Both the position numbers and the translations under genes were made by a program. From Apostichopus japonicus (lineage: Eukaryota; Echinodermata; Holothuroidea; Aspidochirotida; Stichopodidae), in the NCBI RefSeq assembly GCF_037975245.1, contig NC_092566.1:3970001-4034000 (forward strand): 64,000 nt of DNA, written 5' to 3'. Positions within the stretch are counted from its first letter, which is position 1, and every line of letters starts with the position of its first letter. This document shows, in pieces, positions 1-13,800 of the stretch. The notes under the pieces were generated by a model. The model was not told the DNA's origin and searched no databases. It saw nothing but the letters and a program-made list of their open reading frames with translations.

Positions 1-1564
1 TCAAGTTTTAATAGTCGGACATACATGTATGTTAATTAGTGGGACTTCTTCTTTGGTAGGTAGATGCTAATAGGTAGCACAATTCAATATGCCCATGCCA
101 CCACCACCACAACAAATTCTGCACCCCTCCCTCTCCTCATCTCCCCCCTTAAAAAATATGAAAATAGTGAGACAGTTAGTTGGGCTTTGCAAGCAATTCA
201 GTTACAAGAAGGCTTTTAAAGATTGATGGGAAAATGTTCCCTTACTTTAGATGTATTTAAGTCTTTTTACAGAATAGTGCATATAATCATGATAGTCTTA
301 AAAGAGAGAAACTTTTCACTCCATTTTTGGCCCTTGACTTAAGCCTGTTGGCTTTCTATGTCTGCTACAGTAAAATGGTACAATTGAATCCACCAGCTGA
401 AAATTGCAAGTGCTTTAAGCAATTCTACTGGCTAAAATTTAATTCCCAATGGCATTTACATACTCTTATTCCAATAAGGAATAAAACACAGTGGTAATTT
501 CTGCCCGAGCAAGATTTAGGAATAAATGGTGTAGAGGCATTCAAAATCAGGTTTTGTTTTGTGTTTTGTGGGGGGGGGGGGGGGCATGGGTAAGTTTCCA
601 TCCATGTGTCTCAGTTCAAAAAGAAGTAGTTTTTTTGCATGCTTAATATGTTATAAATTTGCTCAGTTCATTGTGCACCAAAAAGAAAAGAAAATGCTGT
701 TTGTCTAATGATTTTATACTACAAGGGTCTGTGATAGGAGTGTATTTCTGGTCTAATATGAATGTTTAAAGCATGAACCCTAACAATTGATATGCAGTAC
801 CCTCTTTGTTCTATTTGTATCATCGGCTTCACCGTCAGTTTAACAAATTTAATCCACACCTAACCCCTATTCATGTAGTCGCTGACATTTTTTTGGCCTA
901 AGAAGAAGCAAAAAGAAAACAGAGAAAAAAGTCTCTGTGGCACTATTTCTAGCAAGGAATATTTGTTAAATTTTTAAGCACTCACCGTGAGCATGCTAGT
1001 TTTTTTATATTGCTTATGCAGTTACCCTGTTGCATTTGGTTCTTCTTGTGTTCTTGAAATATAGGTCAAAGGTCACTGTGCATCTGTCAATCTCTATATG
1101 TAGATAAATTTGGCACAAAAACAAACGTGGAAAAAGACAGAAAGACCTCATTTTTACCTAACACTGTAGGTAGACATCGTCTCCCCCATTTTCAAAGTTT
1201 TTTTTTGTTTTTTTGTTTGTCTTAATATTAACCCTATTTGTATAGTCATTTTCTAAAAATTGCTATTCAAACCAAAGAAAATGCATATATCTGCAGATAT
1301 AGGTTGTGAGATTTAGCCCAAGGGATCACCTGCAACAGCAATTTTCATAGGTCCATGAAAAAGGCTTTACAGATCTTGACTAGTTAATCGGTCAATCATC
1401 GGCATGATGAAGGTTAACAGAGGTCCACAGCATCCTGTCTGCTCAGTGCCTTCATTGTTGTACTTGAATGCCTGCCCTACCCCCACCCACCCGCCCCCCT
1501 TCCAAACTGTGTCGTACAGTGGGAACTCCTTATCATTAAATTTTACCATTCAAATTCCTACTAG
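1..1564. other. Intron upstream of the first visible CCAR1 exon
   Basis: AT-rich DNA with a poly-G run near 570 and a pyrimidine-rich stretch around 1480-1500. I see no other exon with convincing borders. The short frames here lack family resemblance. Confidence 0.5.
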
Positions 1565-1826
1565 GTATCGTTTCCTGGAGATCAGATACCACCGTGGGGA
1601 GCAAAAAGGTCGCCTGAAACCTCGTGTGGAAACGGTGGTTATTTTCGTTCCCGACGTGTGGAACCTCACGCCAACCAAGACAGAGTGGGAGGCTCTGTCA
1701 GCATCTTACAAGAAAAAATTTATGGCCAAGTACAGTGCAACGTCGTCGTCGTCATCATCATCAGTGAAGAAGGAAGCTGTATCTCCGCCCCCATCGGTTG
1801 CATCACAGATGATCCCTAAACAACAG
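1565..1826 (+). CDS. CCAR1: CCAR1 exon: end of the pseudo-Nudix (DBC1/LAIKA-type) region
   Basis: The acceptor is TTCCTACTAG before 1565. The exon encodes RYRFLEIRYHRGEQ, then VETVVIFVPDVW and TEWEALSASYKKKF, a strongly conserved CCAR block, followed by a serine run. The 3' end is uncertain. Phase 0 is required by the next exon. It is met by a GC-type donor after 1826 (CAG/GCACTG) or by weaker GT donors after 1763 or 1796. The open frame continues to 1871 without a better donor. Confidence 0.8.
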
Positions 1827-4800
1827 GCACTGCTGCTCTTCTCATCACTTGTTAATCTATACTTGTCATAATTTTAGTTTTTTTTTTTATTTATATTTTG
1901 TCTATCGAGTACAAAATTCCCCTTTTTCATTACATTTTTTTTGTTTTTTTTGGACTTCTTACGTTCCTTTACTTTTTTGAAATTTGATGTCATTATTTTT
2001 CACATATTTTCCACTTTTCCTAGACACAAGATAAATCCCGCCCCCACCTCCCCCCTCATGGGGGGCACATAGGTAAAGCATAACACCCATCCGAACTTTC
2101 ACCTCCTTCCTTGGCCTGTCGCTCTCTACTTTATGTTGTCTTCGTGTCTTTGCCTGTTTCTTCTGGAGAGTCTTTTCTTTGCACTATTTTTACAGGTTTG
2201 ATGTGGGGTTTTGTGAGGATTGACCTTTGAACCCATAGCAGACTGTCATGATGTCATGGATGTTTGTGAATGTCCAGATGCGAAAGTGGACACAAAGAGA
2301 CCAAAAACCAAACTCATCAAAATGATTCAAATATGTTTTTAAAAAAAAAACCTTCAAAGGCTTTTGAGAGCTTGGTAATGGCAGGTAGTCACAACAATTT
2401 CAGAGTGCCGTAAAGAAATTGATAGTTTTCAAATTTTGTTTGTATCTCCTGCAAAATGGGGAGAACAAGATGAGCAAGCATTTTAGTTGTTGTGGTTACT
2501 TGTTATTTTCTTTCTATGGTGTTAATTCCCATGTTTTAAGTTACAAGAAGTCTGGACACGTTGGACATTTTCTAAACTCTACCCCTGCTGTTTTCTGTTT
2601 TTGCAGCCTCAGCAAGAGAAATCTGTGACTGAAGAGAAAGTGAAGATCAAGGTGGAGGAGCAGGTCGAGAAAGAAGCAGTGGTAAAAACCGAAGAAAGTA
2701 GCGAACAGGTCCTGGATGAGATGGAAGAGGACCAGGCTAATGCAGCTGAAAATGAGCCCAAAACTCACTGGAATGACCTGGACCCCAAAACAATGAAAGT
2801 ATGGGAATCAAGTTTGTTCTGTCTTTTTATCAATTAATCTTTGTGTTTAGGATAAGTCAAAATACACACTCACACCCCCCTCCCCCACTTCTACCCCCCT
2901 CCTGCCCATCCCCACTGAAGAGAGAAACAAAAACAGTATTTTCTGCCTAGCATAAAACAGGCACATTTTGTAAATTTGTTGGATCAGCTTGCAATGTTGT
3001 ATGGTAAAATTAGGATATTTTAGATTAAGTAACCATTGCCTTTGTCTGGTTAAGTAACCATGGTTAAGTAACCATGGTTAAGTAACCATGTCGTTTTGTC
3101 TGGAGTAATTTTCTTCCATTTCCATCGGTATGTAGGTCGTATATTTGAAAGTAAATTCTTTTTTAAGAGCAATTTTTATTGTTGTTGACCCTTATCTGCC
3201 CACCTGTTTGAAATGTTATGATCTGCTGCTCAAACAGGAAATCAAGTCATTTTTTATTATTTCATTTTTTATTTTTCTTCCAGTTTATGGGGTTCACTAA
3301 AATTCAGTCTAAATCATGAAATGGGGAAATAAATTGAAGTTTACTGGCATCTGCTGTAAATATGTTATGTTGATATTCATAATGTATCAGGAGGTTCACT
3401 TTAAATCATGGAAAGAGAATCACAGAACCAAAAGAGTAGTTGTTCGTTAAACAACTAAATCATATAAAAGAAGTTAGAGAATTGTAATAAAATGTAAAGT
3501 GCCTGAAATGTAAAAGACAGAACGTGATTCCATTGAGGACAATAATGCCTTGGAATAAAAATAGAATTGTTAATTGCTAGTTTCTTTTCATGCACAGACC
3601 ATGTAATAAAAACAGCAGTCAAGGTCCAAATGGCCATAACACATTTCCTGCCAAGATTTGTTTTCTGTAACAACAAAAAAGTGTCAATATCGTGAAAATG
3701 AATCGTTGGATAGGTCATATATACCTAACAAGATTTGATTGTTTACCGCATTTTTTTATCAAGCATGTAGCTGAAGGTATGACTCCCTTGGCAACCCCCC
3801 CCCCCCCCGCCCGCCCATTGACTTCAATTAGTCTGATCACTAATGTTGCTGGGGTATATCACCATATCCCTTTGGTCTATCTTCCACACCCTTGTGATTT
3901 AACAAAAATCACTTTGTTAGACGCCTGCTGTCAAATTGAAATTTTTCCCTACATGAGTTTCTGCTATTTTATCCTGCTCCATTTTAGAGAACGACTTTAC
4001 TGCTGGAAATCTGCTATTCTAATCTCTGCTGAAATATTTCACATGTGTGGAATGAATTTCTCTCCTTTGAAGTTATTGCATGCCATTTCTCCGTTAGAGT
4101 TTCTCTACCGTTGTATACCTAGGCAGGCTACTTTATCAAGTGATTATAGTATAGATGTTCCACTTGTCATAAGGTCCCCGGTTCGAGTCACTCCAAGATT
4201 AATGTATGTCGTCCAGTTACAGAGTTGTTGATAATTGACAATTCATAATCATGGACGTTAAATATGAATGTAAGAGACTGATTTCGGTCAGCTTGCGGCT
4301 TTGATAAGCCAACGAGGCTTCTTCACGAGTTCCTGCTTGCAGGAGGATCTAAAAATACATACATACTTGTCATTGGTAAACATTGTGTTCATTGTTCCCA
4401 TTTGAGTAGGCTTTTGTCAGAATAAGGCCTTGAAAGAAAGTGATAGTAGTAAGTAGTAAGTTGAGTTTCGTCTGTCAGACATGCTCAGTGATTAACCTCC
4501 GCCTCGTATCACGATCTTGCGCAAGTTTTATTGCTTCCTCGAAATTGTTAATGTTAACGTCCTTAAATTGCGACTTTGTTTTTCCAAGCAAGGTAGTCAC
4601 AGGCCTTCCTACTGGTTTAGCAGTATGTCTCAGTGCTTCTCTTAAAGCAACCTTTGCTGGAGCGTCCTCCTGGAGTCTTGCTACATGACCGAAAAATCTC
4701 AACCATCTTATGTGCGACTATGGATGACCAAGGTGTTTGGTTGGTTTCATTGTAGAGCTCATCGTTTGATAACCAATTGTAAACCAATCGTAAGAAAGTG

Positions 4801-7800
4801 ATAGATGTTGAAAAATTACAAGTTGCAGGTATCAACCATGAAAGCTCATCCATCAAGGATTATCCTTCTGGGATCATTCTTCTAGGATCATCTGTCTATG
4901 ACCCCTCAGTTGTGCTCTGAAGCATCATCAGCTCTATCTTGGCCATCCTCTTCCTTCTAGGGTTAACCGTGATGGAGTGAGACATGTTTATCATCCATCC
5001 ATGAAGCTAACTGTGTATTCTATACTTGAAGATGGAAGTCATCTGAAGTTTCTGAGGAAACTTAATCTGCAGCGTCCCTGGAAATGAATGTTCTCTTTCC
5101 TGATTCCTGGTTCTTTTGATTTGTTAAGGATCTGCTGGGATTGGTTGTATCTCAGCATTGCTGGATACACCTATGGGGTTGTTGGAGGAAGTTTGCACGA
5201 TCTATGAGTTCACCATCAGGTTGCAAATTCAATTAATAATGTTAAATCTTTCTCGGGTTTATTCTTTTTCCCCCGGACAATTTTGGGAGGCCATTTCATT
5301 ATGGCAGTAGCTGTTGACACCGGTCTCTTGGATGAAGGCAAGCAGGCTTATAGTTCTCAAGTCTGTCCATCGACTAGAGTACGTTTTTCAGTTCTCATAC
5401 TAATACTCACGGTTTGTACTGGGAACAAGCAACAACATTCTTGATTGACTATTGCCATTGGAGTCTCCTTCTCGTAAGATTTATGTTTTTAGTGATTCAG
5501 GTAACCAAGTACTTTCTGTGGATTTAGGAAAAAAGACATCACAGAAGATGCAACATACTCTTGTGTTATATGAGTGTAAAACTGGTGGCATCCTCCTTCC
5601 TCAGGTATATCCTACGGTTGAACCTAATTTGGTGATTCATTCTGTCACAACTTGCTTTTAATTGGCACATTCTGAATCAAGAGGCTGAGAGTTAAACCCC
5701 CTTTTTTCTCTAATCGCTATCCAGGACTGCGACTATTTCATGGCATGGAGGTCTTATCAAAGAGCCAGAGAATTTTTGTTTGGTGAATGTTTGGGTAGCT
5801 AGCACACCTGCTGAAAACTGAAGGTGCTTAAAGGAGTGATGCTTTTGAAAAGTTGCCTGCATGTTTTCAAAACTCAGTTCCTTTTCTAGCTTTTTAGTTT
5901 TACTGTATAGATACATACCTCCCACAAACGTCCATGGGTCTGTAGAAGCCCTCCACTGTAAAAGGTACATACCTCCCACAAACGTTGAAGGGTCTGTAGA
6001 CCTCAACAGACCTCTACAGACCTCTACAGGACTCTACAGACCTCTACAGACCTCTACATACCTCTACAGACCTCAAGACATCATTGGCATACCTCATAAC
6101 AACTTTGCTCATGTTCTGTTTCAGCACTTCCAAATAACCATGTACAGACATCAGGTCAGAGCAGGTCACTGGCACTTTAAGATACATTGTCCAATAACAT
6201 CAGTAGTCTTTAGATATTACTATCAAGACATCTTCCTCTTATGAGTAGTTTCATTCATACATTCATACATCAATGGTCCTTGGGCTGCCTATATCACACG
6301 AAAAGAGGTTTACCACAACAGGCCTTTCAAGAAAGGTCTTTTGAAGGGTGTCCCTAACTTCAAACATTAGTATCTGTGCAAAAAGAAAAGACTAAACAAA
6401 CGTTTACAAAGAAATACAGTTCCATATTTCAATCTACTATTTCATGAAGCCAACGGCCTGTTAGAGAACTACTGTTTTCAGTGACTGTGTAGGAACTATT
6501 ACATGTTCCTCTTCCAATTGTCAACCGGTTTTCATGAGATGGACCTCTTCTCCTTCTATTCCTTCCCTCTTTAACCCCCTACTCCTCATTGACCCCCTAT
6601 CCCTCATTGACCCCTCCCCTCTTTTAACTCCTCCCCATTTTTCTTCCCAGCCTCTTCTTCCACCCCTCTCATAAATTCCCAATCATCAACCACACTTCAA
6701 CATATACACACACCATGTTTCAATATCCTTAATAGAGAACCTTTATAGAGTTACAGAGTTATTATAATGTTCAAATGGAAGAGCATTTTAAAATGTACCA
6801 TTGAAGGCAGCTGGCTAAAGGCTTTCTCCTCCACATACATCTCAAAGAATTGAAATGCCCCCGTACAATGCACTTCTCATTTTCACTTGACATTTAGTCT
6901 TTACTTCTAGTTGCTTCTAGTTGCTTCGTTAGCATGAAGGCCAGTACCAGCACACAAATATAATCCCAGATGAAAAGAAAGAATGCAATTGAAATAGTTA
7001 TTCTCATCATAAAATTGTAGGACAACCCACTATTCTATACTATTGCTGGTAGTACATAAAAGATGCTCCATGCTGGGTGAGTTTGTTGTCCAGTAAAATG
7101 ACCCCACCCATCCACTTGACATGTATGTCTTGTATGAAGGGTTAATACCAGATCAAGTTTCCAGTAGTCTTCAGGGGCATTCCAAAGGGTATCATATATA
7201 GTCTGCTGTGTCAGCTGAACTTTCTGATAATTCTGCCAAATATCTTATGACTTTGGCATATATTCCTTCTAAAGACTTGATGTGTTAATTCTTATCACTG
7301 TCAGTCCCACTGCAAGAGTCATTCATGCTGTATTATCTAATCTAACGTTAGTAGACCCATACTGTGTTTAGTGACAGACTGTTAGAATGAATAATTTGAA
7401 TGCTCCATAAATTCTCTGGTACAACTCAAAAACTTTACTAGTCTCTTAGTAAACTACAGTTAACTGTAAGCACTGTTAATTGAAAATGCAGCTGTACACC
7501 TTCTCATTCCCTTAAACCAATCAAATGCAATATAAAATTTGCTGGATTTTCTCGCTAGATTTGGTTCCTGCAAGTCTGAAAATTTGAGATTTGCAATCAT
7601 TGACATTACCGTTGCCCTGGTAAAATACAGGTCATACAGCCTACTTTGGCATGGAACACATTACTTGTAAAATTCTTAATCTTTAACTTTGACAAAATGT
7701 AAGAATTTCCTGATTTAAATCCAGGAACTTTAGGCCATGGGTGATGAAGATTTGCCAGCACTGAACTAAACTGTCTAGTTTACAAAATTGGATTTGGGAC

Positions 7801-10800
7801 TACTTGTACACGACACATACTGCGGTCATTTGCTGAAACAACCACTCAAGCGCAAAGTGTAATTATTTAAGGAAAGTCATGTTTCTTGCAGAATTGTGAA
7901 AATGCTCTTCTGATAATTTTTGCAACCCTTGACTAAATTTCAGATCGTGCCACTGTTTTGCTTGAGTTCCATGTTCGTTGTGGAGTGAAAATTTAGAAAT
8001 TTCCTGATTTTCACTCCACAAGGTCTTTTGGAATTCTGGGGATATTTGTTTAACATGAATGTCTTCCCTTATTCTTCCCTGTGTAGGGTCTCACAACTGT
8101 TCCTTTCCTTACAGTGAGTATGGTTAACATTTCTCTTTTTTTTTTTAAATCTGAGATGTCATTCTCCTGTCATCACAAACTCATTCATTGCACCCTCTTG
8201 TTTGAACCTTACAGAAGAATTTTCTTCCCTGAAGCAGTTGCTTCCATATAGAGGGTGCCCCTCACCTGGCTTACCCCCTTCCCTGGCCCACTCCTTGCCC
8301 TGTCCCTGGCCAACCCTTTATCCCAACACCAGTCGCCACTCTAAAAGGGTAATACCTACAGAGCTGCATGCTTGACAGGTGAGTGTACAAACTTCATGGA
8401 ATAAGTAAGGTCAATCAATATAACGGTACCCTACAAACACGTAATTTAAATGGTCTGGTAATTGACATTACAATTTCCATCTGGTTAGCCCTTGCTCCGT
8501 TTATACCCAGAAGAAACGACAATTTTGCGAGTATCACATTATCTATGAAGTAACCAAAGGTGTCATCCTTTATCGTGCTCCACAATGAAGTCACACTTAC
8601 CTTGTGAATGTATTGTGTTGACTTCCGCTGGATTGAGATTAGGAAGCCTCGGTTACTTTGAAGATCATGTGATACCCGCGGATTGCCCTTTTGCAGGTAG
8701 AAACCAATCGATGGGCTACCAGGTTGAACTCATAACAGAAACAAACTGTGTCTTGTCAATGAAGAAAACAGAGAAAAAGGAAAGAAACAGTATTTGATGC
8801 CTGAAAATTCCCATTTTAATATCTTACTCCTGATTTGAGGTTCTGTGATGTTGTTTGCTTTTAATGGCAAAAGTTTTCCAAAAGCTATTGTTTTCAATTG
8901 CAATCTCTTTCTTGATTTTTTCATATTTAATTTGAACATTTTTGCCCTGTTGAAATTTTTGCTGGGTAGTCAAGTCCAGGCTTCATGATATCTTTTTTAA
9001 AAGTGGAAATTAATTTGTTTAGCAAATGATTTGACTTCATGGAGATACAAAAAGCGTTTGCTTTGTCAACTCATGTGTGGCGATGATGTGTGTAACTTGC
9101 AGTGGGTTTGAAGTTTGATTTTAGGACTAATGACTTCTGTCAGAGATGGTTCTTTTATCAATAATTGTCAGAGAAAAGATAAAAATGAAGTACTGTCAGC
9201 TTCATCAATATTGATATTAAAATGCAAATCACATATATCAAAATACCAAAAAGACCTCCTCGTGTTTACAGGCTTTGGGTATGTGACTAAAAAGCTTAGG
9301 ATTTAAACTTGCTTTCAATGCCTATAAACGTTGTATCTACTTATCCTCATAACTGCATTGCATATAACAAATCTCATTGTAAGATACTTCTTGTTACAAT
9401 TTATAATGGTTACTAACTTACTTTAACACACATTGTGTTCCAAGTTTTCAGTTAATTGTTGTGATGTAGTTTCATTCATTTTATTTTCTGACTTAAAATT
9501 ATGGAAACTTTTTTCTTTCATTTTTGAGAGACTTTCTCATTCCACTTTCCATTTTTTTTTTAATTTGATTGGAATATTTTAACCTATCAAGATATTTTGC
9601 ATGTTTTTCTGGACATAACCAAAAAAAAAACGAAAAAGGGAAGTGAATTTTCTAATATTTAGGATATTGATCAAGAAATGGGTAGTGATTTATGATCGAA
9701 AGTTAATAACTTAATGATACTATGAAATAAAGAATGCTTTATTTTTTTCTGTCTACTAATCTTACATTTCATTTCTGATATGGAAAGATAGGCCTACAAT
9801 TGTTACAGTTTCTGCTCAGATTAATATGAATACTTTAATAGCCTTAGCTTACAGTGTTTTCACTTCATTTTGAAATCATGACATAATAACAAAACTTGCA
9901 CACTGTGCATCAATTCTGTTCAGCAGGCAGTTATTCGATGTTTCTTGTTGCGCTTTTCAAATAAAGAGTGACTAAGCTGATTAACAGTCTGATTGTAGAC
10001 CATCGGCCATCTTTGTATGGTTCTCAATCCCAAATCTCTTTGTAGTGGGGGGGGTGGGGGGAGCTACAAAATCTTCAAACTGATGTATCAAAGTTCTTGT
10101 TGCAGTCACACGAATATGTTACCTTGCTCCAGATTAAGAGGTGTTATTATGTGTAGTTTATGCAACAGTCAACTGTGTGTAATGAATTTGAATATTGATT
10201 GAATATTCATCACTTTCAAAATGCAAATAATGACTGGTGGTTGTTAAGTAAATCACTACTGCAGTTGCAATATCACGTAATGCTCGAGTGCACTCAAGAG
10301 TACCAGTGTACCACTATGTACTTGGACTTTTGCGTTTAATTGTGCTCGAGAGTACAAATTTACTACTTGTTCAGTTACTAAGTATACTTGCACTCTTGGG
10401 TACAAGAGTACTTCTGTGATATCAAACACCTCATTATCACATATTATATAGTTTTCTGTACCATCGTACAAATCATTTTGCTTATAGTAGAGTAGGTCAG
10501 TTAATTGTAGTCACTGTTTAATCTCTTCATGTTGGTAATCTTTATTTAAGCAGTTACTCCATTCTGAAGTTCAGTAGCAAAACATTTCATGTCATTGAAA
10601 ATGTAGATTAAAAAAAAATAATATGAAATCCATGCTGCTGCTTCTATATAGTGAGTACTGATAACGTAGTACCAACAAAGAAACGTCTGTAGATGGAATG
10701 AGAAATTAACAGCTGGTTTAACAGGGTGTGACATTGTACAGTTATCCCTTTACTCGAATATAGTGAATCTCTGATGATGTCCTTGATTTTAAGGATGATT

Positions 10801-13800
10801 TATGAAATCACTTCTCACTTTCATGCAGTCAAGTTGAATCGTGTCACACTGAGTTGAGAAGACAGTATCACATTTGCTATTGGGAGCAGATATGAGTCTT
10901 ACAGCCCTTCCTCTCCCTCTCCCTCCCCCTCCCCCTCTTCCAGTCCCCTTCCCGTAGGGACGATATGTTGTAAACTTATACCACAGAAAAAATATTTCTG
11001 TCAGTGTAGGTTGCCTTTAATATTAAAAATTGATAGTGTAAACCTTTGGAAGGTACATATTATAGTAAAATTCCTCAAGTTTTGAAGGAATATGTCGCAA
11101 CAAAAAAAATGTCAAACTGCTACATCTTCAAGTACTTCCTCTGTTTGGTTTCTTTAATAGGTTCAAGAGCTACGTGAGGAACTGGACAGTAGGGGATTAA
11201 ACTTGAAAGGCTTGAAATCGCAGCTGGTTGCGAGGTTGACAAAGGCTATAAAGAAGGAGGAAGAGGAGGAGATTGCCAAACGGGAAGAAGACGAAGCCGA
11301 GGAGCTCACACAGAAAGAGGAGGAAAATCAAGAACAGGAGCAGGAGGAGGCAGAGGGAACAAACGAGATGATGGTGGTGGAGGAGATCAATGAGGACGAC
11401 AGTGTCAAAGGTCAAGAGAATGGTAGTAAGACAGAAGAGAAGGAGGAGGTGTCTGCGAAAGTTACTCCCCCGGCCGCAGGTACTCCTCTGGATCCGAAGG
11501 AGGTGAGAGACTATTTTACATTTTTTATGTATATTTATATTTTTATGTTCTTTATTGTTGTTTATATCATCTTTTACTTTTATTGCTGCTGTTGTTATTA
11601 CTTTTAGGTTTTCTTTAGTTTGGTAATTTTATATTCCAGGTATTGGTTCTTTTGTACAGTGCTCTTGAGCATGTTTTATTTCATGATAACAGCACTTTAA
11701 TATATGGTATTTTATTGATTTTTTTTTATTGATTTATTTTATTACATCCAAGAGACGCATCATTTGCCGTGTGATAAATAGTGATAGAGCAAATAAATTG
11801 TTGACTGCAATGGGATTATGAAATGGTGCCCTTAAGAAAAGTAGGTCCTGCCCTCAACTGACAAACCTATTTAGACCTTTACACTTAACACAACCAAAAT
11901 TCTAACAACCTTGAGGCGTGAATCAGCAACACTGATGAAAATGAAGTAGAATAAATGGTCTTCAAATTGTCATGAAATGAAGAGAAGAAGAAATGGCCTG
12001 TAGAACACTTTGGCTGTATCTCTCCACCAGTTTCATACATGTAGCAAATAAGATTAACTGCTAGTCCCTCGGTTTATATTTTAAATCTTCTAGATCAATT
12101 TTAGTGACTCCTAAAACTCTTTAGACAGAGGCATTGAAATATTTCATTTTATCACATGCGTGGACAGAGCAATAAATTCCATAAAATGAGTCTATCCGGT
12201 GAAAGCCAATGAAGTAGTAAAATGCTTGGTAGCACATTTTATTGTTTATTTCCCACAAAAAGAGGGCATTTCTGACCAAGATCTGCATGTGCCTTTCTAC
12301 GGACTGTAGGACCGTTGGTATCTTTTTTGTGTGTTGGTAAAGTAGCACAGTAGAAAAGCTTCATAGAGTTATTCTACCAACCACCATGAGATTCAATGAT
12401 GTCTTTTCTACATTGTAGTTCTGTCTACAGCAAATCCTGCTGTAGATATTTTCGTCTGTATAGCAACTTTCAATAGCCAAGTTTAGTAGTAAGATGCTAC
12501 GCTAATTCCTGCTAAATTATTCCTTTATTATAAATATTTATTAAAATCTTGAAAAAGCGTTTTTCTCAGCAACAAAATAGTATTTTTTGGGTGGGAAAGC
12601 ATGATTCCAACGTATTTACTGGGTTTCATTTTTCAGGCTGAAGAGAAGAAGAAGAGAGAAGAGAAAGAGAAGCAGCTCTTGGAGAGAAAGTACACCCTCC
12701 CCGATACCCCATCAATCCTGGTCCATCCATCCGCATCGGCTAAAGGCGGAAAGTTTGAGTGTACCATTACTAACCTCAGTGTTCTTCTGGACTATAGGCC
12801 AGAGGACACCAAAGAACATTCCTTTGAGGTAAGCGTCTAAAATTGGATGTAAAAGTTATTGTAAATTTTGTCAAACTCATTGGGGAATTCAAGAAACACA
12901 TGGTCACATTTTAACAATAATAGCTCTCCCCTTTCCTGCAAATGGAATGGTCTTGTGGTTCATAGTATCACATACAAAACATTTCAATACAAACTGGGCA
13001 CCTTGCTAGCCAGGCAAGGTTCGGTTAGAAAGTTTTTCTCGATGGCAGTAGAAAATAACAACAGCCTGTACTTTTGATTGCTCTATTTTGCAAGCTCTTT
13101 TTTTATTGAAAATTGATTGTTGTAGTCACATGTGAAAGTGAGATTTTCTGAAAACATGAAACATGAAGGTATTCTCTGTGTGTCAAATGGCTGTTTTTGG
13201 GTGTCTAAGATGTACTCTGTTAGATGGACAACGGTCAAGGCGGAAGAGAGAGATACCAAGACTACATATCTTCTTTTCTTTAACCACCGTCCCACAGGTC
13301 TCACTATTTGCAGAATTATTTAACGAGCTTCTGCAGCGAGACTTTGCGTTTAACATTTACCAAGCGATCTTGAAAGCACCTGAAAAGAAGGAAGAGAAGA
13401 AAGAAGAGAAAAAAGATAAAAAGGAGAAGAAAGAGGACAAGAAAGACGAGAAGGAGAAAAAAGACGAGAAGAAGGAAGAGAAGAAAGAGGAGAAGAAAGA
13501 GGAGAAGAAAGAGGAGAAGAAGGAAGAAGATGGAGAGGAACCAAAGACAAAGAAGAGAAAGGTGGAGGACAAAGAAATAGATGATCAGACAAAGGTAGGA
13601 TGGGTTTCATATTTACAGGCAGGGGGGGAGCTTCAGGTTTGATTAAAATTGGTTAATGCAAACGGATGTCAAGCATACATATGCTTGGCACTAATCTGTC
13701 TTGCTTTCCTCTCCTTCATTGCTTCGGACTTTGGTGATAGAGAAGCAGTTTCAACACCTGGGGGGGGGGGGCGAGGTATTAGAGTACGGACAGGGGAAAG

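Larger units (their letters stand above)
2799..11160 (+). other. Large CCAR1 intron (8.4 kb) with repeat relics
   Basis: It begins GTATGG and ends CTTTAATAG. It holds three or four units of a 15-bp repeat (about 3046-3090), a tRNA-derived SINE (about 4120-4362), the decayed 3' end of a LINE (about 4430-4720) and a 10-bp array (about 5990-6075). Between 6.1 and 11.1 kb I see only AT-rich sequence and short frames with no recognisable family. Confidence 0.7.

Noticed and set aside
3692-4231. 179-codon frame in the large CCAR1 intron
   Set aside because: No domain or splice logic; its end lies in the decayed SINE.
5452-5661. 69-codon frame (IYVFSDSGNQ) that recalls an RNase H-like part of a retrotransposon
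   Set aside because: Too short and without further motifs; at most part of the LINE relic to its left.
13350-13610. Ser/Phe/Leu-rich frames antisense to the CCAR1 exon
   Set aside because: They are the complement of the purine-rich Lys/Glu exon; no independent support.
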